DNA of 64,000 bases from Schizochytrium sp. CCTCC M209059. Taxonomy: Eukaryota > Sar > Bigyra > Thraustochytrida > Thraustochytriidae. Where the stretch lies: NCBI GenBank assembly GCA_000818945.1, contig KN805380.1, forward strand, positions 327,112-391,111, given 5' to 3'. Positions 1-8,668 of this stretch are shown here, one piece after another. A model generated the notes under the pieces. It was not told the DNA's origin. It did no database searches and saw only the letters and a list, made by a program, of their open reading frames with translations. Every line of letters starts with the position of its first letter. Positions within the stretch are counted from its first letter, which is position 1. The position numbers and the translations under genes were made by a program.

Positions 1-1
1 G

Positions 2-802
2 ACAGTCCTGGCCTGGCGCGTGGCGATTGCCGTCTTCTACCTCGTCACCATCGGGTACGAGTTCGACAGCAGGGACGTTTGGGAGCTCCAGTACTATACC
101 GTGTGGAACCTGATTATCCTGACGCTCTACTTTCTTGTGGCCACGGCCGTCTCTCTCGTGCTGGTCTTTGCGCCCTCGCAGGCCCCTTTGCCCGTTACCA
201 AGGGCATGCGTGCAGAGAGACAGCCGAACATCGGCATCAAAATGCTCTGGATTATGCACCAGACGCTTGGCGAGCTCGAGTGGTGCACGTCGATCTTGGT
301 CGCCATTGTGGTTTGGGCCTTTATTGCGCCTAATGCCGAGCCCGAATGGAGCCCGTACCTTGGGTTCACGTCCATCTCCGAGCACGCCTGCAACATCGTG
401 GTCATGACGATTGACTTTTTCCTGAGTGGCTACCTCATCAACTTTACGCACTGGTCGCTCTCCGTCTTTTGGCCAGCTCTCTATCTGTGCTGGCACCTCG
501 GCGGCAATGTGGCCTACGGTTTTATGGCGTACCCGTTTCTGCGCACAAACGACGTGTTGTCTATTGCATATGTCATTGTTCTGGCAATTGTCTCCTTTGT
601 CATCTTTTGCATCACATACGGTTTCTCGGTCGCAAAGCGCAAGTGCTTTTCGCGATACAGCGAACTTGTCTCCGAACGCCTTCGCCGTGCATCCGCAAGT
701 CAGCGTCTCCGCGAGTCGGACTCTGACGAAAGCGCCGACAGCGACCCGAAACGATATGGTTCCGGGGATCCGGAGAACGGACATCTGCTTTCGCAAGCAT
801 AA
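2..802 (+). CDS. Multi-pass membrane protein, rolling stone / FAR-17a-AIG1-like (5' partial)
   Basis: The frame is open right to the window edge, so the true start lies outside; the first in-frame GTG at 20 is not a believable eukaryotic start. The visible part has about six hydrophobic segments and ends in a hydrophilic tail rich in Ser, Asp and Arg after the last membrane span (about residues 215-260), probably cytosolic. The segment around residues 120-165 carries an H-x-x-N-x-x-V-x-x-x-D pattern followed by a Trp/Tyr-rich span. That pattern and the spacing of spans resemble the rolling stone and FAR-17a/AIG1-like membrane proteins, some of which hydrolyse fatty acid esters of hydroxy fatty acids. 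Family assignment is by eye and tentative; the catalytic Thr/His pair of AIG1 was not verified. It converges with the transporter gene downstream. Confidence 0.6.
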   Translation, partial: TVLAWRVAIAVFYLVTIGYEFDSRDVWELQYYTVWNLIILTLYFLVATAVSLVLVFAPSQAPLPVTKGMRAERQPNIGIKMLWIMHQTLGELEWCTSILVAIVVWAFIAPNAEPEWSPYLGFTSISEHACNIVVMTIDFFLSGYLINFTHWSLSVFWPALYLCWHLGGNVAYGFMAYPFLRTNDVLSIAYVIVLAIVSFVIFCITYGFSVAKRKCFSRYSELVSERLRRASASQRLRESDSDESADSDPKRYGSGDPENGHLLSQA

Positions 803-958
803 CGTAGAAGTAGCTCAGCCTAGCCAGAATTGACGCATGCATGCCTTCATCGTCGAAACAGCCACTTGGGCCTACGATTCAAAGTTTAACCTGATTTCGT
901 TCCGAAGAGCTCAAAAGTAATCGAGTTTGTATTTATACTGGAAGTAACCACAGTTACA

Positions 959-1024
959 TTCTTCTTCTTCTTCTTCTTCTTCTTCTCCTCCTCCTTCTCC
1001 TTCTTCTTCTTTTTCTTCTTCTCT
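959..1024. repeat. (CTT)n/(CTC)n microsatellite between convergent genes
   Basis: Imperfect TTC/TCC triplet tract in the 278-bp gap between the 3' ends of the membrane protein and transporter genes. Nothing else is recognisable in the gap. Confidence 0.9.
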
Positions 1025-1080
1025 ATCAGCAGCCCGTTCTTGCTTCCTTGCTTTCCACGACAACACGACACACGATCCGT

Positions 1081-4000
1081 TTAGGCCGTGTAGCGTTTGT
1101 AGGATTGCAAGTCAGACACGGTAAGCGAGAGGTACTTTGTGAGGCAGCGATAGAGACCGACTGCGAGTTTGGGGTTGCGCGACTCGAGCTCCATGAGGCG
1201 CTGACGACGTAACACAAAGATCGCAGCCTCTTCGGTAGCCACGGCGGAAAATTGGCGACGCTCGTTGAGCGTAAAGTGGATGTCGCCGAAAATGCAGCCG
1301 TACTGTGCACGCTGCAGCAGCTTACCGCCCTGAATGTAAATCATACGCGGCTCTGGCTTGAACTGGCTTCGCCAGTAGTGATCATGCTTGTTCACAAGAC
1401 GCTCCAAGATCTGCTCACGTGGGACAAAGCTGCAGACCTCACCAACCAAGACGATATAAATGGCATCCGCCAAGTCTCCCGATCGAAAGACGTACTCACC
1501 TGCGCGCAGGCGCATCAGCCCAAAGTACTGTGTCAGCTCTGTGTACTCGCCCAAATCAGCGTCGTCGAGGCCGAATTCAAAGTTTGTGTCAAAGCCGAAA
1601 AAGTCGACGAGGATGCGACGTAACCAAATTGTGCACGACGGATCTTGCATTGACTGCAACGAGGAGACAATCTTGTTGCGTGTGTGTCCATCCCACTCAA
1701 ACGCATAAGGAATATTGGGCATCGTGGGGAGCTCCCGCTTCATTGACGGTGTTCGTGGAGACTTTGTCAAGCTCTGGAGAGTCTCGTCCTCAAGGAGCTC
1801 GTCCTCGATCCATGCCAGAGCATCGTTCAGCTCGTGATAAACGACGCATTCACAACTGTGGTCATCGGGAATGACAATGTGATTCGCTACGAGCAGACGC
1901 TCAAATTCAGGTCGCATGCTCGTAAAGACAATACGTAGGCCATGCGTCACGGCCACTTGCTTGACGCGCATCATACCCGTCGAAACTGCGGTTGCGTCCA
2001 TTCCAGTAACGCGCGTAAAATCAAGCACGAGGAATCGAAGTTGGCTGCCCGACTCAATCTCGGGGTCAGCCGAAATGGACGTTTGGCGCGAGAGCTGACG
2101 CGTAATGTGACCTGGTGCTGGCGTATTGAGGGCCTCCAAGCTCACGGGCGTCTCGTTTCTGTGGGAGCCTGCGGCCACGGCGGCCCATTCGGGCGTATGC
2201 GGCCCGCTTGTGCTTCCAGAGGCAAACGGGTTAAATCGACGTACAAGACTCGTCACGAAGTCCAACGCGCTTGCGTCCGGGCCGTGATCGTGCTCCCCGT
2301 CTGTATCGTGCTCGAGAGAGTTACGCGTTCCGCCCTCCTCGTCGTCCGCCGCCGCATGCCCGTGGACCCCGGCAGTCTTTTCATCAATGAGGATTTGCAA
2401 TTTTTTGACGACCTGCATTGAACTGCCAAAGAACAGGTATCCGTGCAAATCGAGGCGCGCCACGCACGGCGAAAGTTGTTTGAGCTTGCGACGACTCTCA
2501 AAGTCGCGGACCACATTCGATCGTACGCGGTAGGTACGCTGGATATGCGTCACAGAAGAGTATGCAATGATAAAGTTGACAATGGAAAGGCCAATGCCGA
2601 TGGCAATGCCCAAAATGAGATCACTTGTGGCCGAGATGACAAGAAACGTCGAGAGGAGAACAGCATACTCGCGGATCGAGATTTTGGGAAAGACTTCAAT
2701 GAGCCACTCCATCATAAGGTCAAAGGCGATAAAGATGAGCGTTGACGCGAAGAAGAAGAGTGGCACGATCTCCATGACATTGATGGGGGCCATGAAAAGC
2801 GCCGCCTCCGAAATAATGACCACGATGCCCACAAGTCGTGAGTTGGTGCCGGTGCGAAAGGTGAAGATCGTCTGGCTAAAAATGTAAGAGCCCGTGTATC
2901 CACCTGCGATGCCGCTGATCATGTTACTGATGCCGACGGTGCAAAGCTCGTGATCAATGTTGAGCGGGGCACCGAGATCGTACTCGATGGCCACAACGTC
3001 GAGGCACGAGGAAAAGCTGACGACAAAGACCATGCTGATCCAGGCTACCGCTTGCTCGGGAACACGGGCCCAGTCAATGAGGCCAAAGTCAAAGAGCTCC
3101 CAAACCGTCCAAAACGGGCCCACTTCGGAAGCAGGGTCCGGCTTGGAGAGCCACCCCGCAGCCTGGGCATCTGCAAGTGACATTCCGCTTGCAAACATGA
3201 GCGCATAAAATGCAAGGGGCATGGCCACGATGCAAAGAGGAAGGGTGAACCAGTGCTTGGCTTTGCGAGCTGCGACAGCCAAAAGGAGACCGCCGAGAAG
3301 CGCAGGTGTCAAGAGTTTTAGGGCGCGCAGGTTATCCACTTTGGTAATGTCAGACACGTGCGAGACATCTTCGCCGATACTCAGACCAATTCCAGCAAGC
3401 ATACAAAAGAGACCAATGAACGCAAGATAGCCTCCCACCACAGGCATAGGAAGGTATGCGACGAGTTTGGCCAGCTTGAGCCGGCCCAGCGCAAAGACAA
3501 CGACGCCGAGAAGCGTCGTGGCCAGCGAGAGAGCGATGAGCGTTGTAGGAATAATGGCCTCGCGACTGGAGGCCGACTTTGCAATCGCAGTTGCCATGGT
3601 CGAAAGAAACAGGAGACCAGCGTCCTGCACCTGGCCAATGGAAAAGGACAGCGAACTCACGCCAGTGAAAATGCACTGATGGACCATGGACGAGAGCAGC
3701 ACAAGCTTGGACAAGGCTGCAATATCGTCTTTGAAGGCCGGGTGCCGGAAGATGATCGCCGCATAACCATACATGCAAGGTATTGTGAGAATCGAGTTCA
3801 CAACGCCATAGATTAGGCTCTCAATGACCTTTTGCAAGGTTGGCCCCTCTTTTTGTGCAAAGTCAGCAGCGTTCGCGGGCAGCAGCGGGGTCTGTGCATT
3901 GAGCATGTCGGTCGAGGAACCTCCCCATGTGCCGCTTTCCGCATCATCCTGCGCGGTCGATCCGTACGTAGACATTTGGCCTCCGATGCTTGGGATCGAG

Positions 4001-4473
4001 GGCGGAGATTTGGGGCTCGCGGGCGCGATGAGACTTGCGCCTCCGCCGCTCGAAACGCCGGCGCGAAAGCTTGGAGACCGCAACTGAAGATCAGATCCGC
4101 GCATACGCATCACGAGCGCGGCCATGTCGCCATGGGAGGATCCGTATCGCGCAAGTCGGCTTGCCGAAGTCAAGTTCGCAGACATGGACCGCGCGCGACC
4201 CTCCTCAAAGGCGCTTCGCTCGCCATTGCCACCCGCGTGGCGCCCCGTGTAAAACTGCGCCGTGCTAGGGCCCCCCTCGTCTTCGCCGTCGCGGCTTTCG
4301 GGGAGACGATTCAGGCGCGGGGAGGGCGCGGCGTCGCCGCCGAGTCCTTGCTGTGCAGCTTGTGCGCGCGACACGAGCACCTCGAGCTCGGACCCGCTCA
4401 CAGACCGTTCGCGCCGGTGGTTTCGGACGGGTCGCTGGCCACCGGTCGCCACGGGCGGGCTCTCTGCACCCAT
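1081..4473 (-). CDS. SulP/SLC26 anion transporter with STAS and C-terminal cNMP-binding-like domain
   Basis: A 1130-residue protein. Residues about 1-210 are a disordered Ser/Gly/Arg-rich cytosolic head. Residues about 215-650 form the SulP membrane domain with roughly 12-14 hydrophobic spans. A STAS domain follows, split by a charged insert (about 680-900), with the typical core strand reading LVLDFTRVTGMDATAV. The last about 130 residues resemble a cyclic-nucleotide-binding fold (GEYVFRSGD, then FGDIHFT). The usual phosphate-binding cassette (FGE-A-L with R-A) is not well kept, so real cNMP binding is doubtful. SulP plus STAS plus cNMP-like is the architecture of fungal Vsb1/YGR125W-type vacuolar proteins, which favours a vacuolar or other endomembrane transporter over a plasma-membrane sulfate permease. 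Substrate cannot be told. The start at 4473 is the first ATG of the long frame. It is divergent from the gene at 5568. Confidence 0.88.
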   Translation of the reverse strand: MGAESPPVATGGQRPVRNHRRERSVSGSELEVLVSRAQAAQQGLGGDAAPSPRLNRLPESRDGEDEGGPSTAQFYTGRHAGGNGERSAFEEGRARSMSANLTSASRLARYGSSHGDMAALVMRMRGSDLQLRSPSFRAGVSSGGGASLIAPASPKSPPSIPSIGGQMSTYGSTAQDDAESGTWGGSSTDMLNAQTPLLPANAADFAQKEGPTLQKVIESLIYGVVNSILTIPCMYGYAAIIFRHPAFKDDIAALSKLVLLSSMVHQCIFTGVSSLSFSIGQVQDAGLLFLSTMATAIAKSASSREAIIPTTLIALSLATTLLGVVVFALGRLKLAKLVAYLPMPVVGGYLAFIGLFCMLAGIGLSIGEDVSHVSDITKVDNLRALKLLTPALLGGLLLAVAARKAKHWFTLPLCIVAMPLAFYALMFASGMSLADAQAAGWLSKPDPASEVGPFWTVWELFDFGLIDWARVPEQAVAWISMVFVVSFSSCLDVVAIEYDLGAPLNIDHELCTVGISNMISGIAGGYTGSYIFSQTIFTFRTGTNSRLVGIVVIISEAALFMAPINVMEIVPLFFFASTLIFIAFDLMMEWLIEVFPKISIREYAVLLSTFLVISATSDLILGIAIGIGLSIVNFIIAYSSVTHIQRTYRVRSNVVRDFESRRKLKQLSPCVARLDLHGYLFFGSSMQVVKKLQILIDEKTAGVHGHAAADDEEGGTRNSLEHDTDGEHDHGPDASALDFVTSLVRRFNPFASGSTSGPHTPEWAAVAAGSHRNETPVSLEALNTPAPGHITRQLSRQTSISADPEIESGSQLRFLVLDFTRVTGMDATAVSTGMMRVKQVAVTHGLRIVFTSMRPEFERLLVANHIVIPDDHSCECVVYHELNDALAWIEDELLEDETLQSLTKSPRTPSMKRELPTMPNIPYAFEWDGHTRNKIVSSLQSMQDPSCTIWLRRILVDFFGFDTNFEFGLDDADLGEYTELTQYFGLMRLRAGEYVFRSGDLADAIYIVLVGEVCSFVPREQILERLVNKHDHYWRSQFKPEPRMIYIQGGKLLQRAQYGCIFGDIHFTLNERRQFSAVATEEAAIFVLRRQRLMELESRNPKLAVGLYRCLTKYLSLTVSDLQSYKRYTA

Positions 4474-4883
4474 TTCGCCTTGCGAGGGCGCTCAAAGGTC
4501 CGCACGCACGGCAGCCTTGGGCAGAAGATAGCGTGTTCTTTGCTGTGCCTTTCTACCGTGCTCCGCTTCGCCCTGTAGCAGCGGCTTGCGCGCAGCCAAG
4601 GCGGTATGGGTATGCACGTCGCTTCACAGCCTCGCCACCCTCGCCCGCTTCGACGGCCGACCGCTCGTTGGGCCGGGGCTGCGGCGCGCGGCCAGCACTG
4701 CCGAGGAGATCGCGCGCGAGCGGCTCTGCTGACTGCTCCGCCCGCTGCGCTGCGCTGCAATGCGCTGCGCTGCGCCGCTCCGATCTGCTCTGCTGGCTGA
4801 TCCTGGCGCGGCCCGACTCGAGTTTTCGAAGCTGTTCAAGATGTGACGGATGACGGACGATGAAAGCTTTCATTCATGTATGT

Positions 4884-4902
4884 TAGGCCTAGCCTAGGCC
4901 TA
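4884..4902. promoter_or_regulatory. Paired TAGGCCTA palindromes
   Basis: Two copies of the 8-bp palindrome TAGGCCTA (4884-4891 and 4895-4902), about 410 bp upstream of the SulP start and 670 bp upstream of the gene at 5568. The same 8-mer recurs in other intergenic stretches of the window and was not noticed inside any coding region. A transcription-factor or core-promoter role is inferred only from this placement. Confidence 0.35.
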
Positions 4903-5437
4903 GTGCGCCGCGACGGAAAACGCGTTGTGCAGGACGGATCGACTCCGTCCCACCGTGTTCGTTTGTCATTTTCTTTGTCATTCCACATTCCTTGTGTTGG
5001 TTCGAGTGGCAATGGTGGTTGGCATGTCATCTTTTTTTGCGTCGGCGCGTACCTAGTCTGCACAGCTGGGCCCGCAACTTGTTTTTGTGTGTGTGTGTGA
5101 TTGTGTGTCGCCAGGTTGTCGTCGTTACCCAAGTCTTGGCACGAGTCGATGTCTTTGTCAATCTACGATACGAAAATCTGCTGCATTACTGCCTGCAGGC
5201 ATCGCTCGTATACCCTCTTTGCATTTGTTGCCCCCAATTGACTGTGAGTCTAGGGCCTAGGCCAACCTTCCTCCGCGTTCGAGCGTCTACATCATGATGA
5301 TAACAGAAGGAAGCCGCGAACTTGAGATGACGAGCTGCGCTGAGCTGCGCTTTATGCTGCAGAGCTCGATTGACATCCTCAGGCCAACCAACGCTCGCGA
5401 CCGGACCGGACCGGCACAAGGAGCAGGCTGCGGCGGG

Positions 5438-5455
5438 NNNNNNNNNNNNNNNNNN
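5438..5455. other. Assembly gap (18 N)
   Basis: Run of 18 undetermined bases in the GC-rich leader about 115 bp upstream of the gene at 5568. Frames that read through it are not reliable. Confidence 0.99.
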
Positions 5456-5567
5456 CGAGAAGACCTGCGCAGAGGCTCGCCGAGGACGCGCTGCTCGTTC
5501 CTCTGTTCGTTCCGCGGTGGCAGTGGTGACGGCGGGCAGGGAGCTTGAAAGCAAAAAATAAATCGAG

Positions 5568-6605
5568 ATGCTGGGTCTGATGAGGCCAACGCAGGCGCTT
5601 GCACGTCGCGTACGCGTGCGAGGACCACAGAGGCCTCAGCTACGAGGACTGTCGACAGGCGGCTCAGAAAAGGACACAGAGAAGATCTCTGTCCCGTCGT
5701 GGCTTCCTGGCTTCCACAGCGCAACGTATCGGCAAGGAAATTCGGTGGGATCTCTGTGGAAACTCCAGCCAAGCAATGTTGGAGAAACCTCTGTGCTTGC
5801 AGAGGTGTTCCCAGAATCCAAAGCAGCGTTGGCGTCAAGCGTTCTGAACGGCCCGCTGCTCTTGCCCTGGGGCCTGCTGACACCGGAGCAGGTCGAGGCA
5901 GAAGTGGCACCTGATCACGAGAAAAATTTGCACACAAGGATTCGATCAGAGGCGTACCCTGAGTCGACAACTACGGAGCACCTTCTCGAAATTACGGGTG
6001 GCAGGGAGCAGCTCTGCGCAGGTGCAAAGGAAGCCTACCTTTTTATGGCAGCCAAATTTAGTGAAATCCCTCAAACGGACTGGGCCGCACTTGATGTGAC
6101 AACGCCGACGCTTGGTAAGCTCTTGCAAACCATCTCGCTGTCATACCTCATCAGTCAGGTACAGCCCAAGGTCGAGGTGAAACGGAACAGTGTCAAGGTC
6201 GACTTGCTTAACGTGTGGATCGAGGAAGGTACAGTCGACCGCGCAGACAAGTTCTTTTTTCGTTATGACCTTGATGAGATCAAATATCACCTTCTGAGCG
6301 GCTTTGTCGGCCCGGAGCTTCGTCTCGCAGCGGGAAAAAGCTTGCTGGGTAAGCCCCCCCGTCGCGTGTGCGCAGCCTTTGCTATTGAGAGCGAGGAGAC
6401 TCTGTCTTTGGAAATGCTCGATACGGCGGAAAATATATCGAACGATCCGCGCAAAGCTCGCCAATTTTGGGTCTTGGAAACCGACTGGAAGTCGGACTCT
6501 TCTGATCCGGACGCCCAAGACTTTCAATGGCGCGTACGCAACATCAACGATGTCATCGTGCCCTACGAGGGCGAGAAGATCCCCCTCGCCGAAGTTGAGC
6601 TCTAA
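5568..6605 (+). CDS. Putative mitochondrial protein, possibly Tim44/MBA1-like fold
   Basis: A 345-residue protein. The first about 30 residues are rich in Arg, with Leu, Gln and no acidic residues, fitting a mitochondrial targeting sequence. The body is soluble, with mixed helix and strand character. The C-terminal end (FWVLETDW, then FQWRVRNINDVIVP) recalls the final strands of Tim44-like/NTF2-fold proteins such as Tim44, MBA1 and mL45, where a W-V-x-E-x-D pattern precedes a W-R-x-x-x-I strand. This is a weak structural impression, not a family match. No membrane segment is seen. Codon use and GC resemble the housekeeping neighbours, in contrast to the AT-richer DNA that begins just after its stop. 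Confidence 0.65.
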   Translation: MLGLMRPTQALARRVRVRGPQRPQLRGLSTGGSEKDTEKISVPSWLPGFHSATYRQGNSVGSLWKLQPSNVGETSVLAEVFPESKAALASSVLNGPLLLPWGLLTPEQVEAEVAPDHEKNLHTRIRSEAYPESTTTEHLLEITGGREQLCAGAKEAYLFMAAKFSEIPQTDWAALDVTTPTLGKLLQTISLSYLISQVQPKVEVKRNSVKVDLLNVWIEEGTVDRADKFFFRYDLDEIKYHLLSGFVGPELRLAAGKSLLGKPPRRVCAAFAIESEETLSLEMLDTAENISNDPRKARQFWVLETDWKSDSSDPDAQDFQWRVRNINDVIVPYEGEKIPLAEVEL

Positions 6606-6695
6606 AAACAAGAACAACAATAAAATTAAGACCCCCTCTTCTTTCCACTTTTCAAAAGCATGGAACGTTTGGTTTTTGGTTTTCTTATTCCTATT

Positions 6696-7807
6696 TTTCC
6701 AGTACATACCAGCCATTGCCACGAGACGATCATTGCACATCTCGTACACACGAGGAGGGATAAAAAATGGACGTCCATCCATGAGAGCATTGGCTAAGGA
6801 ACCATAGGACATGACTCCGGGCGTGGTCGTCCGGCCAATCTCAAACGAGTGTTTTGCACCCAGAGTATGACCAAGCTCGTGGGCAAGCGTTTTTCACATG
6901 TCGGCACGAGTGGTTTGCATGCGTTGAACGAAGGTGTTATATTCACTGTTGACGTGACTAGATTGACAACCAGCTGCTCCAACCCACGCAACACCAGTTG
7001 CACCAGTTCCGCAAGTAGTAAACAATTCCCAGGCACCAAGATCATAACCAGGAAGATCATGATGGTTAATAGCGAATTCTTTTATCAAATCGAGACCGAT
7101 ATCCACATTAGGACTACAAGCAAAGAACACTAGATCTGTTGCATCAGCATCACCATAAACTAGCACCTTGCCAATCACGAGCTTTACATTCATCTGATAC
7201 TCATACCCCTTTGAAGAAAATGTAACAACACTCTCCATCTCATACACAGCGTCTGCACGAGAAAGAGAACCAAGATACGACTGGTCGGCGACCAATCCAA
7301 TCACGGATTCGGGCAAATGCATGTCGTTGGATGACAAGTGCCATTGCCATACTGCACGTAGTACGTTGAATCCCATGCAGGCTTGTCAGACGCTTCCTGT
7401 AGATGCCGGAGTTGATCATCAGTAACACCACATGGTTCAGCGTCAGCGTCAGCATCAGAGTCAGCGTCAGCGTTAGCCATCGTAGGCAAATCCGTATTCA
7501 CTTCAAGAGAGCGTCGGAGCATTACCATGGACTCACCAAAGTCCCAGGCACCCAATGTAGGATGGAAATAGAGCCCATGAATGCTACCATCTTTCTTGAT
7601 AGACGCTGCACCGTATCCGTCGTTCTCAGTCATGTGCCTGAAATGGTTCTTTGGTTGCTCATCATCAGGAACGTCACGATAAATACGACAAATGCGCTCC
7701 ATCTCAATCTCAATTGGTTCATGGTTGGGTACATGGATATCAATCACAATGGCGTCCCCATCAGATGCAATATCATAAGTCACAGGCAAAGTTCTATTCG
7801 TAGTCAC
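6696..7807 (-). pseudogene. Broken M12B (ADAM/reprolysin-like) zinc metalloprotease
   Basis: Read from 7807 down, the first frame (to 7301) resembles an M12B propeptide and carries a cysteine-switch-like PCGVT after an Asp/Ala repeat. The catalytic domain continues in another frame from about 7330. It reaches a zinc site HELGHTLGAKH (HExxHxxGxxH) followed by a Met-turn-like VMSYGS, near 6875-6800. Two breaks are visible: a frame change near 7320-7340, and an in-frame TGA at 6894-6896 three codons before the zinc site. The frame before and after that TGA is the same. No signal peptide or 5' end is present, and homology stops about 90 bp from the 3' end of the gene at 5568. The DNA is AT-richer than its neighbours. 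An intron could explain the first break but not simply the TGA. A decayed, laterally acquired or duplicated copy is the best reading. Confidence 0.72.
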
Positions 7808-8069
7808 GATTCCAAATAATTTCTCAATGTGGACTCCACGAGGTAGTGACGAGAAATGTCAATGCGTGGTCCATTGGACAATTTTCACGACCCGCTACTA
7901 GTATATTCCTACTTAAAACTATAGTAGTGTAAAAGTTTAGATCACTACGCTGTCCTATGGACAACCCACTGATTTAACTTGATCAATGTGCAGTCCATTG
8001 GACAATGTTCATGGCACCTGGTCCGGTTTATAAATGTCGAGAAAATATATTTTCGACCGTTACTCGATA
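7808..8069. other. AT-rich spacer, no gene seen
   Basis: AT-rich DNA between the metalloprotease remnant and the minisatellite. It contains two similar segments around 7868-7885 and 7984-8008 (a GTCCATTGGACAAT-type sequence), which may be remnants of a duplicated element. No coding signal. Confidence 0.4.
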
Positions 8070-8365
8070 CGAGAGCCCCGCATTGATTTCGTAGATAAAT
8101 ACGGGTTCCCCGCATTGATTTCGTAGATCAGTGCCGGATCCCCTCATTGATTTCGTAGATAAATACGGGATACCCGCATTGATTTCTTAGATAAATACGG
8201 GGTCCCCGCATTAATTTTGTAGATAAATACGGGATACCCGCATTGATTTCGTAGATTAGTGCCCGATCCCCGCATTGATTTCGTAGATCATTACTCGATC
8301 CCCGCATTGATTTCGTAGATCATTACTCGATACCCGCATTGATTTAGTAGATCAATACTATAAAA
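8070..8365. repeat. 32-bp tandem minisatellite, nine copies
   Basis: The core CATTGATTTCGTAGAT recurs at 8081, 8113, 8145, 8177, 8209, 8241, 8273, 8305 and 8337, exactly 32 bp apart each time. The 16-bp core is well kept, while the other half alternates between AAATACGGG-like and CAT/CAGTGCC/TTACTCG-like versions, so there are at least two subtypes. It lies about 300 bp beyond the 3' end of the Crinkler-like gene, in AT-rich DNA. The even spacing without unique spacers marks a satellite array, not CRISPR. Confidence 0.95.
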
Positions 8366-8668
8366 CCGTTACTCTATACTTTTAACCAGTACTGATGTAT
8401 ATCAGTGACTGACATGTCTAGTGACTACTTGAAGCATACGACAGTCATTCGTACCGTCTTGCTGGATACATCATAGCCAGTGGTAGTAACGATAGTGGGA
8501 GCGAGAGCGAGAGCGAGAGTACAAGACAAGTTGACAGACAAGCAGACCGACAAGTTTAAAAACGGCGAACTTGATGAAATCATACAACTCTAAATTCTCA
8601 ATAAGCAATATTTTGACACTGGTTTCTTGCGACGAATAGCTTGAATTTCAACGTGTACAAAAGTTAAG
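8366..8668. other. Spacer with short (GAGCGA)n run
   Basis: AT-rich 3' flank of the Crinkler-like gene. A short GAGCGAGAGCGAGAG run lies at about 8500-8518; nothing else is recognised. Confidence 0.4.

Larger units (their letters stand above)
4474..5567. other. Divergent intergenic region with an assembly gap
   Basis: About 1.1 kb between two divergent starts. It holds a pyrimidine/GC-rich stretch next to the transporter start, two TAGGCCTA palindromes 11 bp apart, a short (GT)n run near 5085-5100, a further CCTAGGCC near 5257, and an 18-base N gap. Reading frames here are biased-composition shadows and I see no gene. Confidence 0.6.

Noticed and set aside
8070..8365. CRISPR-like array with 32-bp spacing
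   Set aside because: There are no unique spacers; the whole 32-bp unit repeats, and the DNA is eukaryotic.
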